This document shows, piece after piece, positions 1 to 7,208 of a stretch of 25,465 nt of DNA (positions are counted from its first letter, which is position 1; every line of letters begins with the position of its first letter). Both the position numbers and the translations under genes were made by a program. The notes beneath the pieces are model-generated. The model was not told where the DNA came from. It made no database searches and saw only the letters and a program-made list of their open reading frames with translations. Source of the DNA: Streptosporangiaceae bacterium (GTDB lineage: Bacteria > Actinomycetota > Actinomycetes > Streptosporangiales > Streptosporangiaceae); NCBI GenBank assembly GCA_030041195.1, contig JASHOI010000122.1:1-25465 (forward strand). Reading direction: 5' to 3'.

Positions 1-2
1 GC

Positions 3-203
3 CCGGCCCCGGGGACGGCCGCCGCGCCGGGCACGGCACGGCGGCACAGGCGGCGCGGGCACGCCCAGGCGGCCAGGCCGGGTGCCGGGTGGGTGCGGAC
101 CGACGAGCGGTTCCGCGACCCGACCAGCAAGGCGATCATGCGAGTCTGGGTCGACCCGTCCACCGACCCGGAGACCCGCTATTACCTCCCCGACAGCGAG
201 TAA
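3..203 (+). CDS. C-terminal end of an unknown protein (5'-truncated by window edge)
   Basis: An open frame runs in from the left edge and stops at TAA 201-203, giving about 66 residues. The visible start is Ala/Arg/Gly/Pro-rich and low in complexity. The last 35 residues look like a folded end, with WVRTDERFRDPTSKAIMRV followed by a stretch ending YYLPDSE. I do not recognise the family. The frame has high GC at third positions, which supports coding. It converges on the minus-strand gene ending at 230, with a short hairpin between. Confidence 0.5.
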   Translation, partial: PAPGTAAAPGTARRHRRRGHAQAARPGAGWVRTDERFRDPTSKAIMRVWVDPSTDPETRYYLPDSE

Positions 204-211
204 CGGCCGGC

Positions 212-226
212 CCGCGGCAGCCGCGG
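212..226. terminator. Short GC hairpin between convergent genes
   Basis: CCGCGG-CAG-CCGCGG forms a 6-bp perfect stem with a 3-nt loop, followed on the + strand by AAATTAC. It lies in the 26-bp gap between two convergent stops (203 and 230), where a bidirectional terminator is expected. There is no real U-tract, so this is a positional inference. Confidence 0.35.
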
Positions 227-229
227 AAA

Positions 230-1831
230 TTACTCATAGGAGATCATCACCGGCTGCGGCGTGTGTGCCATTGTCTGCGACGGGTTCTCCATCGGGGAAT
301 CCTTGACGAAGAAATTCTTCCAGCCGAATGGCACCCCCGCCGGGGTCGTGTGGGTGACGAAATTCCACGTCTGCTGCTTCATGGTCGGCGTGCCCTGCCC
401 GTCCATGTCCATGACGACGGCCAGATCGTCATTATGGGTATCGAGACTCTGCAGGTCGCTGATCTCACCGTCCTTGAACTCATGCAGCACCAGCAGCTTC
501 TGCGGAAGGCGGTATTCCGCGGTGAGCTGGCCGAGCCAGTCGACGACGCTGTTCACCTCGGTGATGCTGACGTTGCCGATCTGCTGCAGCGGCAGCTGGT
601 TCGACTTCAGCGCCCACTCGGGGTCAAGGGCCAGGCCGACGTTCGGCAGTTCCAGCAGCGGCTGGTACAGCTTGGCCTGCTCCAGGAAGCTGTCCCGGCC
701 GGGCTGCAGGTCGAGGATCACGTACATTCCTGCCGCGGTCGCGGCCCGCACCCAGGGGCGCAGCGAGGCCACCGGGGTCTCGTACGAATAGTCGCCGGCC
801 GGCCCGGCGGCCGACGTGGCGAGGGTGGTGATGATCTCGAAGGCCGGAACCACGGGCGACTTGCTCAGCGCCTGGTAGGACGCTGCCAGCTTCTTGATCC
901 TGGCGACGCTGGCGCTGATGCCCTGCTGGCCGAGCGCCCCGAGCGACGGAACTCCCGGGTGCCCGTAGAGCGCGACCAGCCGGTGCATGGGCACGATGAG
1001 CTGACCGCCGTCCGGCAGCTGCACACCGGTCCTGACCACGGCAAGCCTGGAGACCAGCCGGCTCGTGGGCCCGAAACCGCCGCCCACCGCGATCACGTCA
1101 CGCGGTTTGGCCGTGGCGATCGTGGTGATCGCGGCCGCGTCGCCCCGCGGGTCATAGCCGGGCATCGCCACCACCTTGGCGCCGGCCGCCTGAGCGGTCG
1201 CCGTGGCCGCCATCGCGACGGCTGAGTCGTCCTTGGACACCAGGACGACCACGTGGGACAGCGGCTTGGGCGGCGACATTCCGGCCAGCCCGGCCGGGTC
1301 CGAGATCACCCGCGCCCCCGGCATCTGCGCCGAGAGCTCACTGGTCTTCAGGCCGACAACGAGCACGGTGCGCGGGTGCAGGTCGCTGATCTCCCGCAGT
1401 GCGGCGAGGGTGCTCGAGGAACTGGCCGACTGGGCGCGGCTTTCGGCTGGCAGGGCGCCCCGGTAGGAAACGATGCTGGTCGCGGTCGCGGACAGCGGCG
1501 AGGACAGCAGCAGCGGCGCGTGTGCCTGCTCGGCCAGCGGCATGGCCGCAGCCACCGAGGCCGGGTTGTCGTTCGCCACGACCACGCTGGACGCGCAGCC
1601 CAGCAGCGCGCTGGCCAGCCCGGCCGCGAGTTCGGCCGGCGAGCCGGAAAGCACAGACGTGCCCGATGCCGGCTGGCGCCTGCAGGCCGAAGCGCCGGCG
1701 GCCGAAGGGTGCAGATAACCGACAAAAACATAGGACGAGGCGCCCACAAGAACGGACAGCGTAATGACTAGTGCGATCGCCGCGCGGTGCGAGATCCGCC
1801 GCCGCAGGCGATCACTCCATGGTCCCAGCAT
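230..1831 (-). CDS. Membrane-anchored extracellular protein, cell-wall-binding-repeat-like N-terminal region
   Basis: A 533-residue protein. I chose ATG 1831 because GGGGGAA lies about 7 nt upstream; in-frame ATGs at 1864 and 1900 have weaker sites. Residues about 15-38 form one hydrophobic helix after an Arg-rich cytoplasmic start (DRLRRRISHR), so the rest should lie outside the cell, tethered or secreted. Residues about 55-260 hold alternating beta/alpha segments (VVVANDNPASVAAAMPLAE, TVLVVGLKTSEL, DVIAVGGGFG) that resemble cell-wall-binding repeat 2 proteins. The C-terminal half (MYVILDLQPGRDSF, VGLALDPEW, LLVLHEF, VVMDMDGQG) reads like a TIM-barrel glycoside-hydrolase-like fold. Both domain names are inferred from pattern only, and the substrate is unknown. 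It is divergent from the GTPase gene. Confidence 0.7.
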   Translation of the reverse strand: MLGPWSDRLRRRISHRAAIALVITLSVLVGASSYVFVGYLHPSAAGASACRRQPASGTSVLSGSPAELAAGLASALLGCASSVVVANDNPASVAAAMPLAEQAHAPLLLSSPLSATATSIVSYRGALPAESRAQSASSSSTLAALREISDLHPRTVLVVGLKTSELSAQMPGARVISDPAGLAGMSPPKPLSHVVVLVSKDDSAVAMAATATAQAAGAKVVAMPGYDPRGDAAAITTIATAKPRDVIAVGGGFGPTSRLVSRLAVVRTGVQLPDGGQLIVPMHRLVALYGHPGVPSLGALGQQGISASVARIKKLAASYQALSKSPVVPAFEIITTLATSAAGPAGDYSYETPVASLRPWVRAATAAGMYVILDLQPGRDSFLEQAKLYQPLLELPNVGLALDPEWALKSNQLPLQQIGNVSITEVNSVVDWLGQLTAEYRLPQKLLVLHEFKDGEISDLQSLDTHNDDLAVVMDMDGQGTPTMKQQTWNFVTHTTPAGVPFGWKNFFVKDSPMENPSQTMAHTPQPVMISYE

Positions 1832-2089
1832 GCAGTATTCCCCCCGTGCGTTATGCCAGTCCATTAACAATGATTGACCTGGTAATTGGCTGGCAGCCAT
1901 TGTCGATGGCAGGGGCTATATCGCCTGGCCCGGCGAGGCGTAAACATTAAGCACTCGGTGCAGCGCAATGGCGACCCAGAATGGGGCCTGTATGGCGAGG
2001 GAACGGCGGGAAAATGGGCGCCGTGCGGCGCGCTGGCCCGCGGTCGGCGGGCGGTGGCTGCGCGGGCGAGTAGCCTGAACGGGAGGCGT

Positions 2090-2140
2090 CGGCGGAGGGG
2101 CCCGCCATCCAGCTGCGGCATGGCCGCCAACGGTCCCTGC
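2090..2140 (+). promoter_or_regulatory. GGTCCCT motif copy A (candidate riboswitch) upstream of dynamin-like GTPase
   Basis: Hairpin 1 is GGCG (2091-2094) closing on CGCC, with loop GAGGGGCC. Hairpin 2 is GCGGC-ATG-GCCGC (2115-2127). CAACGGTCCCTGCC follows. Loop nucleotides 2096-2102 can pair with GGTCCCT at 2132-2138 (one G-U) to make a pseudoknot. CCCT can alternatively pair with GAGGG in the downstream purine tract, next to the AGGAGG that serves ATG 2162. The rest of the 330-bp gap (1832-2089) shows no gene and no convincing promoter. Confidence 0.75.
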
Positions 2141-2161
2141 CTAAGGAGGGTAGGAGGCGGT

Positions 2162-3889
2162 ATGCGCGCACCCGAATTGCCCGACGCGCTGACGTTGGCG
2201 CTTGACGAGCTGACCCCGCTGGCCGACGAAACGGAATCCGCGATACTCGCCGCGCTGCGCGACCGGCTGGCCGCTGCCCGACTGCGGGTGCTGGTCGTGG
2301 GGGAGGCCAAGCGGGGCAAGAGCACGCTGGTGAACGCGCTGCTCGGCCGCGACGTCCTGCCGATGGGCGTGACGCCGCTGACCGCAGTGGCGACCACGGT
2401 GACGGAAGGGACCGACGAAGGGCTCGACGTGGCGTTCATCGACGGCAGGGCCGAGCGCTACCTGCTCTCCGCAATCGAGGAGTTCGGTACCGAACGCGGG
2501 AATCCCGACAACTGCCGCGGCGTCGCGGCGATCACCGTGCGGCTCGATGCCCCGATCCTGGCCAGGGGCGTGGAGATCGTCGACACGCCGGGGACCGGTT
2601 CGGTGCACGCGCACAACACCGCGGCGGCCGACAGCGCGCTGCCGACCATGGATGCGGCGATCTTCGTGCTGACCGCGGACCCGCCGGTCTCGGCGAGCGA
2701 GCGCGACCTGCTCGGCCGCGTCCACGAGCTGTCGGTGACCACCTTCGTGGTGCTGAACAAGGCGGACTACGCCGACGCGGCCGGGCTGGCCGAGGCCGTC
2801 GAGTTCACCGAGCGGGTCGCTGGCGAGGCCGCCGGCGAGCCGGTCCGGGTCTACCCGGTGTCGGCCAGGGCCGCACTGTCCGGCGTCGGCGACGCCGGAT
2901 TCACCCGCTTCTTCGCTGACTTCACCGCGTATCTCGACACCGGGCGGACCGCTGACCTGCGGCGATCGGCGTCCGGGCAGCTCCGCCGCATCGCCGGTGC
3001 GGCGATCGACGAGATAGCGCTGGCCCGGCGCGCGGCCGAGATGCGCAGCTCGGACGCTGCCGGGCGGGTGGCGGCTTTCACGGCCCGGCTGGCGGCGGTG
3101 CGGGAGCGCGGCACGGTGGCCGCCGACCTGGCGGCCGCGGAGTCCAAGCGGATGCTCAGCGCGCTGAACGAGGCCGCTGAAGCGGAGACCGCGCGGCTCA
3201 CCGCCGAGCTGCGCACCACGATCAGCGGCCTGCTCGGCGGCGAGCTGGCCTCGGCGTCACCGGGCGAGATCCAGCAGCAGGGCAGGGCCGCGCTGGTCCG
3301 GCTGGCCGTGGACGGTGCCGAGGCGTGGCGACAGTCGCAGCGCGAGAAGCTGGAGGACGGGCTCGCCAGCCTGGACGGCCGGCTCACCCGCGACCTGACG
3401 GCCGAACTCGAGGCGGTCCGTGACGCAGCGGCCGACCTGCTGGGGCTCGAGCTGGCCGTGGCGGGCCCGCAGGACCGGCTGGCGCCGGACCGGCGGTTCT
3501 TTTACTCGGTCGCGGAGAACGTCGATCAGGCGGAGCTGCTGGCCGGGGCGGTCCGGCGCAGGCTGCCCGGCGAATTCGGCCGGCGGCTGGCCCGCGAGCA
3601 CGTGCTCGCCGAGGTCGACGACCTCGCCGAGCGGCAGATCGGCCGGGCCCGGGGCGACCTGCAGCACCGCTTGGCGGAGGCGACCAGACAACTGGTCCTG
3701 GCCGTGGGCCGCCGCTACTCCGGCAGCACCGATCGCCTGGACAGGGCGCTGCGGACGGCCGCCGAGCTCCGCGAGCAGACGGCCGGCCAGGCCGAGGGCA
3801 AGCTCGCTGAGCTGGCCGGCCGGGAGCAGGCGCTACGAGCGGTCCTGGCCAGGCTGGACGGTGCTGGCGACGGGCAGCACGACCGCTGA
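2162..3889 (+). CDS. Dynamin-like GTPase
   Basis: A 575-residue protein starting at ATG 2162, with AGGAGG 5 nt upstream. The frame stays open further upstream, but that part overlaps the RNA element. The G domain is clear: P-loop GEAKRGKST (47-55), switch-I Thr near 71-75 (GVTPLTAV), DTPG (141-144), NKAD (199-202). The region after about residue 290 is long, helical and rich in Ala/Arg/Glu, fitting the stalk-like part of bacterial dynamin-like proteins, which bind and remodel membranes. No transmembrane helix is obvious. Bacterial dynamins often come in pairs; here there is one. Its 3' end overlaps the convergent hydrolase gene by 57 bp. Confidence 0.85.
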   Translation: MRAPELPDALTLALDELTPLADETESAILAALRDRLAAARLRVLVVGEAKRGKSTLVNALLGRDVLPMGVTPLTAVATTVTEGTDEGLDVAFIDGRAERYLLSAIEEFGTERGNPDNCRGVAAITVRLDAPILARGVEIVDTPGTGSVHAHNTAAADSALPTMDAAIFVLTADPPVSASERDLLGRVHELSVTTFVVLNKADYADAAGLAEAVEFTERVAGEAAGEPVRVYPVSARAALSGVGDAGFTRFFADFTAYLDTGRTADLRRSASGQLRRIAGAAIDEIALARRAAEMRSSDAAGRVAAFTARLAAVRERGTVAADLAAAESKRMLSALNEAAEAETARLTAELRTTISGLLGGELASASPGEIQQQGRAALVRLAVDGAEAWRQSQREKLEDGLASLDGRLTRDLTAELEAVRDAAADLLGLELAVAGPQDRLAPDRRFFYSVAENVDQAELLAGAVRRRLPGEFGRRLAREHVLAEVDDLAERQIGRARGDLQHRLAEATRQLVLAVGRRYSGSTDRLDRALRTAAELREQTAGQAEGKLAELAGREQALRAVLARLDGAGDGQHDR

Positions 3890-5491
3890 CGGGTGATCGG
3901 GATCGTGATGGACCTGCTGGTCCGCGGTCAGCAGCGTGGTCGCGCTCGCCAGGGGCTCGCCGCTGCCGGTGTTGCGGGCGTACCGGGGGTGCGCGCCGCT
4001 GGAGACCTGGACCCGGAGCCGGTTGCCGCGGCGGAAGCGGTGCGCGGCGGGCCAGAGCGGGAACCGCAGCCGGATGCTGCCGTCCGGCTCCGGAGCCGGA
4101 TGGCCCGGGGTCAGCCGGAGCAGGGCGTCACAGACGTTGATCGAGGCGCCGGCCGGGTTGACCTCGCACAGCCGGGCGAAGAAGTCGGTGTGCTCGCGGC
4201 TGGACCGGACGAACAGGTCGGCCGTGACCTCCCCGAACACCTCGAGGTCGCCCGGCAGCGGGGTGCTGGTGTAGGTCAGCACGTCGGAACGGGCCTCGAG
4301 GACCCGGTTGTCCACCCGCGCCGCGCCCTGCAGGCCCACCGGCCCGGCCAGGCTCGGCGTCGGGTCGCCGGGGTGGTAGGTGTAGCGGTCCGGCTCGCTG
4401 GCGGCCGGCGGCGCGGCGCCCAGCGCCCCGCCGGGCTGCAGGTGCCAGCGCTGCGGCTGGGTCTGCGGGGGCCACGCGGGCAGGTCGCGCCACTCCTCAG
4501 CGCCGGTGACGAAGATCCGGACCGGGTCCGCCCGCAGGCCGCTTCGGTCGCCGAGCAGATGGGCCCGCAGCCAGGCCACCGAGTCCCTGGCCCAGGCGGC
4601 GACCGCCTGCTGGTCGGCGTGCCGCCACGGGCCGATGGTCAGGTATGGCTCTTGCCCGGCGGCGCGCAGCGCGGCGTAGTCACGAAGCTGGTGCGGCAGG
4701 AAGATGTCGTACCAGCCGCCGACCATGCTCACCGGGGCGGTCACCCGGTCCAGGGTGTCGGTGAACCGGCGGCCCTTCCAGTAGTCGTCCCCGGGATCGT
4801 TGTGGACGAGCCAGTCCTGGTAGTACGCGACGTGCCGGCCGGTGGCCAGACGGTCGAGATCGCTGAGCGGCAGCCGGCTGAACAGCGGCTGGAGCCTGTG
4901 GTCGGCTCGCGACTGGCGAACGAACGCGAATCGATCTTCCTGGCTCGCGACCTGATTGACCCAGGTCAGCGCCGTCTGCAGCGAGAACGCCTCGCCCGCG
5001 TAGAGCGGAGCCCGGAAGTCCGAGGCGGTCACCTGCGGGCAGATCGCCTTGAGGTCCGGCCCGGCATCGGCGGCGATCGCCCACTGGACCATGCCCAGGT
5101 AGCTCGGCCCGGTGGTCGCGAAGGCCCCCGGGTACCACGGCTGTTCCCGCAGCCACGCGACCGTGGCCAGGCCGTCGTCATGCTCGTCGGGCCCGAACGG
5201 GTCGAAGGTGCCGCCGGAGCCGAACGTCCCCCGGCAGCTCTGGATCAGCACCTGCAACCCCCGCTCGGCCAGCAGCCGGCCGAACAAGACGCCCCAGAAC
5301 CCGCGCCGTCCGTACGGCGAGCGGACCAGCACCAGCGGCGGGCGTCCTTCGCCGCGTGGCAGGTACCGGTCGGCGAGCAGCTGCACTCCGTCGGGCATCG
5401 GAATCCGCAGGTCGCGCTCGACCTGGACGTCGCGGTTCGACACGGGCGGGAGCTTCATCGTCCGCTCGAAGAAGCGGCTGGCTATCGTCAT
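3833..5491 (-). CDS. CocE/NonD family hydrolase (peptidase S15-type acyl hydrolase)
   Basis: A 552-residue alpha/beta-hydrolase of the CocE / X-Pro dipeptidyl-peptidase (S15) family, cleaving acyl esters or amides of unknown substrate. It starts at ATG 5491 with AGGAG about 10 nt upstream; the frame is open further up but lacks family similarity there. Residues 26-60 (RIPMPDGVQLLADRYLP) are the typical family start. The nucleophile is Ser130 in GPSYLGM, the acid probably Asp263 in GGWYDIFL, and the base His292 in IGPWRHAD. The C-terminal jelly-roll domain ends with RLRVQVSSGAHPRYARNTGSG, characteristic of the family. No signal peptide is seen, so it is likely cytoplasmic. Confidence 0.9.
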   Translation of the reverse strand: MTIASRFFERTMKLPPVSNRDVQVERDLRIPMPDGVQLLADRYLPRGEGRPPLVLVRSPYGRRGFWGVLFGRLLAERGLQVLIQSCRGTFGSGGTFDPFGPDEHDDGLATVAWLREQPWYPGAFATTGPSYLGMVQWAIAADAGPDLKAICPQVTASDFRAPLYAGEAFSLQTALTWVNQVASQEDRFAFVRQSRADHRLQPLFSRLPLSDLDRLATGRHVAYYQDWLVHNDPGDDYWKGRRFTDTLDRVTAPVSMVGGWYDIFLPHQLRDYAALRAAGQEPYLTIGPWRHADQQAVAAWARDSVAWLRAHLLGDRSGLRADPVRIFVTGAEEWRDLPAWPPQTQPQRWHLQPGGALGAAPPAASEPDRYTYHPGDPTPSLAGPVGLQGAARVDNRVLEARSDVLTYTSTPLPGDLEVFGEVTADLFVRSSREHTDFFARLCEVNPAGASINVCDALLRLTPGHPAPEPDGSIRLRFPLWPAAHRFRRGNRLRVQVSSGAHPRYARNTGSGEPLASATTLLTADQQVHHDPDHPSAVVLPVASTVQPGQDRS

Positions 5492-5608
5492 CGCCGTAGG
5501 GCTCCTAAGCCGGCACGCGTGATCGGCGCCGAATATGCCGGTTTGGCTTCCCTCAGCGTAGAGGCGCGCGCGCTCGACTCGAACCATGACCACCGCCAAA
5601 CCCGGCCT

Positions 5609-5656
5609 GGGCGACGGGGCTCGCCCCGAGCGCGGCGGTGCCGCCGACGGTCCCTG
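5609..5656 (+). promoter_or_regulatory. GGTCCCT motif copy B (candidate riboswitch)
   Basis: Hairpin 1 is GGGCG/CGCCC (5609-5613 with 5622-5626) with loop ACGGGGCT. Hairpin 2 is GCGGC-GGT-GCCGC (5632-5644). GACGGTCCCTGG follows. It deviates from the other copies by ACGGGG in the loop and GACGG in place of AACGG. A possible target is AAGGG (5674-5678), which can pair with CCCT and lies 6 nt before ATG 5685 of a tiny ORF. The stretch 5492-5608 should carry the promoter of the divergent hydrolase gene; no clear boxes are seen. Confidence 0.6.
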
Positions 5657-5684
5657 GTCTGGCAGCCGACGACAAGGGTGCCCG

Positions 5685-5756
5685 ATGCCCATGCCGTGCT
5701 TCCTGACTCGCCAGCAGGCGAGCGCTTGGCACGCCGGCAATGCCGATGTGATCTGA
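5685..5756 (+). CDS. Possible 23-codon ORF downstream of motif B
   Basis: ATG 5685 to TGA 5754 encodes 23 residues beginning MPMPCFLTRQQ. AAGGG lies 6 nt upstream and is complementary to the CCCT of motif B. Within it, CTCGCC-AGCA-GGCGAG forms a hairpin that could instead be a terminator stem of the switch. I do not recognise the peptide. It may be a leader peptide or nothing. From here to motif C (5757-5897) I see no gene. Confidence 0.25.
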   Translation: MPMPCFLTRQQASAWHAGNADVI

Positions 5757-5897
5757 CAGTTCAATGCGGCGCGCGATAACGAGTACGCGCAGGTAATTGC
5801 CGCATGACGATCGCCGGGCGGCGCTGGATAAGCGCCAGGAAGCCCGGGACAGGTATCGCTTTCGCAGGCAATTCGCGGTAACATAGACAGTACGCAT

Positions 5898-5942
5898 GGC
5901 GGAGGGGCTCGCCCACCTGCGATAGTCGCCAACGGTCCCTGC
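5898..5942 (+). promoter_or_regulatory. GGTCCCT motif copy C (candidate riboswitch) upstream of SatP-like gene
   Basis: GGCG/CGCC (5898-5901 with 5910-5913) has loop GAGGGGCT. The second hairpin is GCGA-TAG-TCGC (5919-5929), followed by CAACGGTCCCTGCC. The A-U pair where other copies have G-C in hairpin 2 is a compensatory change that supports the stem. Loop 5903-5909 can pair with 5934-5940. Just downstream GGTCC can instead pair with GGACT. TAACAT at 5879-5884 could be a -10 box, but no good -35 is seen. Unlike most copies it lies about 200 nt from the next confident start codon (6148). Confidence 0.7.
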
Positions 5943-5953
5943 CTGGACTTGGG

Positions 5954-6148
5954 TTGGGTGCCGTGCGCTTTCTGCCCGATCACGGCTTGCTTGCCGTGCG
6001 TTTCGTCTCGCTTGTGCAGCGCTACCGCGCGCCGGTGAGAGCACGTCCTTTCCCAAGACCGCCTCCATGTCGGCGAGGGCAGCCAGCGCGCCCCTTTTCA
6101 GGGAAGTTTGGAGTGAGGCCAGAAACAACCGAGAAAGGTTATGGATAA
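5954..6148 (+). CDS. Possible upstream ORF overlapping the satP start
   Basis: An open frame with TTG 5954 or GTG 5963 as possible starts ends at TAA 6146-6148, sharing one base with ATG 6148 of the transporter (TAATG). The product (about 62-64 residues, rich in Arg and Pro) looks unlike a folded protein and the Shine-Dalgarno is poor. The case for translation rests only on the coupled stop/start and on the same arrangement at other riboswitches here. It may be chance. Confidence 0.25.
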   Translation: MGAVRFLPDHGLLAVRFVSLVQRYRAPVRARPFPRPPPCRRGQPARPFSGKFGVRPETTEKGYG

Positions 6149-6777
6149 TGGCGACTCCAGTAAGCGAGAAATCGCCGGAAGCGAGCCATCCTCAGATATC
6201 GCAAGCCGGGTCGGCCATGGCCGATCCCGGGGCGTGGGCGGTCACGGCGTTCGCGACCACCTCTTTCATGCTAGGCATGTACAATTCTGGGCTGCTCAAC
6301 GTGGCCGGTGTTCCCGTGGTGATCCCTGTCGCGTTCTTCTTCGGTGGCCTCATCCAGATCGTCGTGGCCATCATGGAAATATCACGCGGCAATCTCTTCG
6401 GGGCCGTGGTGTTCGGCTCCTACGGGCCGTTCTGGGTCATCTTTGGTGCCCTGGAAGCCCTGTGGGCGACCAGCATACCGGCGGCTCAGATCAATTCCGC
6501 GCTCTGCTTGTTCTTGGCGATGTGGGCCGTCCTGAGCTTCATCTTCTTCATCGCCTCCCTGCGCACCGACGCGGTGCTGGTAGTCATCATCGGGCTGATC
6601 TTTGTCGGACTGGTTCTGCTTTCCATCGGTGCCGGCGCCAGCCAGCCGAACATCACCAAGGCGGGCGGCTGGGTGACCCTGGCATTCGCGGTCCTGGCCT
6701 GGTACCACGCCGCCGGCGACATCATCGCCGCCACGTTCGGCCGCAAGGTCCTGCCGGTCTGGCCGCTCAGGAGGTAG
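6148..6777 (+). CDS. satP: SatP/GPR1-FUN34-YaaH family transporter
   Basis: A 209-residue membrane protein of the acetate/succinate transporter family. ATG 6148 is preceded by GAGAAAGG; ATG 6141 is in another frame. After a polar N-terminus, about six hydrophobic helices follow, starting with the signature-like ADPGAWAVTAFATTSFMLGM (the family has a related NPAPLGL-type motif). Then come VVIPVAFFFGGLIQIVVAIME, FGSYGPFWVIFG, FLAMWAVLSFIFFIASL, AVLVVIIGLIFVGLVLLSIGA and a final helix ending AAGDIIAATFGRK. Substrate specificity cannot be read from sequence; short-chain carboxylates are expected. Motifs B and C lie upstream on the same strand. It is followed by the first fluoride riboswitch after 74 bp. 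Confidence 0.85.
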   Translation: MATPVSEKSPEASHPQISQAGSAMADPGAWAVTAFATTSFMLGMYNSGLLNVAGVPVVIPVAFFFGGLIQIVVAIMEISRGNLFGAVVFGSYGPFWVIFGALEALWATSIPAAQINSALCLFLAMWAVLSFIFFIASLRTDAVLVVIIGLIFVGLVLLSIGAGASQPNITKAGGWVTLAFAVLAWYHAAGDIIAATFGRKVLPVWPLRR

Positions 6778-6851
6778 GCGCCACGTCCGAACCACAAGAG
6801 TGAGTGTTGAAACGAGGCAGCGCCGCTTGCTGGGCGACCGCTTCCAAGGCT

Positions 6852-6908
6852 GCGCGATGAGGCTCGCGTATCGCCCGAGTCACATATTCGGGCTGATGGC
6901 CTCTACCG
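6852..6908 (+). promoter_or_regulatory. Fluoride riboswitch (crcB RNA) 1
   Basis: CGCG-ATGAGGCT-CGCG (6853-6868) matches the conserved 5' hairpin and AUG-containing loop of the fluoride aptamer. Stem GCCCGA/TCGGGC follows, then CTGATGGCCTCTACC. The joining segment reads GTATCGCC where the consensus has TAACCGCC, a mild deviation. CCTCTACC (6900-6907) is complementary to GGTGGAGG (6938-6945), the Shine-Dalgarno of the next ORF, with the hairpin TCGGCG/CGCCGA between. Fluoride should hold CCTC in the pseudoknot with GAGG and free the ribosome site. Promoter not obvious. Confidence 0.88.
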
Positions 6909-6959
6909 GTATCGGCGTCACGGGCGCCGAACACACAGGTGGAGGAGAGGACAAACATC

Positions 6960-7130
6960 ATGCAGCGAAATCAGCATCCGTCACCGCTGCCGCCGGACCC
7001 GGAAGGGCAAGCAGGCTGCTCACCACTGCCACCAGATCCTGTCGCGCACGTTAGGCGCTCGCCGCTGCCGTCGCCTGCGCCGCACGCAGGCGACCCGTCG
7101 GTGTCGGCACGGTACTCCCAAAAGGCATAA
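6960..7130 (+). CDS. Proline-rich micro-protein with SPLPPDP repeats, under fluoride riboswitch
   Basis: A 56-residue peptide from ATG 6960, with the purine-rich site GGTGGAGGAGAGG (6938-6950) upstream; in-frame GTG 6939 overlaps that site. It contains two SPLPPDP units and a third, looser SPLPSPA. The two perfect units differ at five of seven codons (ccg/cca, ccg/cca, ccg/cca, gac/gat, ccg/cct) with no amino-acid change. That is strong evidence that the ORF is translated and selected as protein. There is no signal peptide or membrane helix and one Cys. I know no family. Proline runs suggest an extended peptide or SH3/WW-like ligand, which is speculation. Confidence 0.65.
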   Translation: MQRNQHPSPLPPDPEGQAGCSPLPPDPVAHVRRSPLPSPAPHAGDPSVSARYSQKA

Positions 7131-7135
7131 GCCAC

Positions 7136-7187
7136 GGCGGAGGGACCCGCCAGCGCCAGCGGCAATAAGCCGCCAACGGTCCCTGCT
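7136..7187 (+). promoter_or_regulatory. GGTCCCT motif copy D (candidate riboswitch)
   Basis: GGCG/CGCC has loop GAGGGACC, then GCGGC-AATAA-GCCGC (7159-7173), then CAACGGTCCCTGC. In this copy loop AGGGACC (7141-7147) is perfectly Watson-Crick complementary to GGTCCCT (7178-7184). The alternative pairing is equally clear: GGTCCCTGC with GCAGGGGACC (7199-7208, one bulge), which buries AGGGGA directly before ATG 7209. This copy is the best evidence for a translational switch. It starts 5 nt after the stop of the proline-rich ORF, so it probably acts inside the same transcript. Confidence 0.8.
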
Positions 7188-7208
7188 CTCGGTTGGAGGC
7201 AGGGGACC

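Noticed and set aside
1886..2161. Upstream extension of the dynamin-like GTPase
   Set aside because: The extension is Arg/Gly/Ala-rich, covers motif A, and lacks a ribosome site; ATG 2162 has AGGAGG.
3893..5779. Plus-strand open frame of 628 codons opposite the hydrolase
   Set aside because: The minus strand holds a clear CocE-type hydrolase with its catalytic triad; the plus frame has no recognisable protein features.
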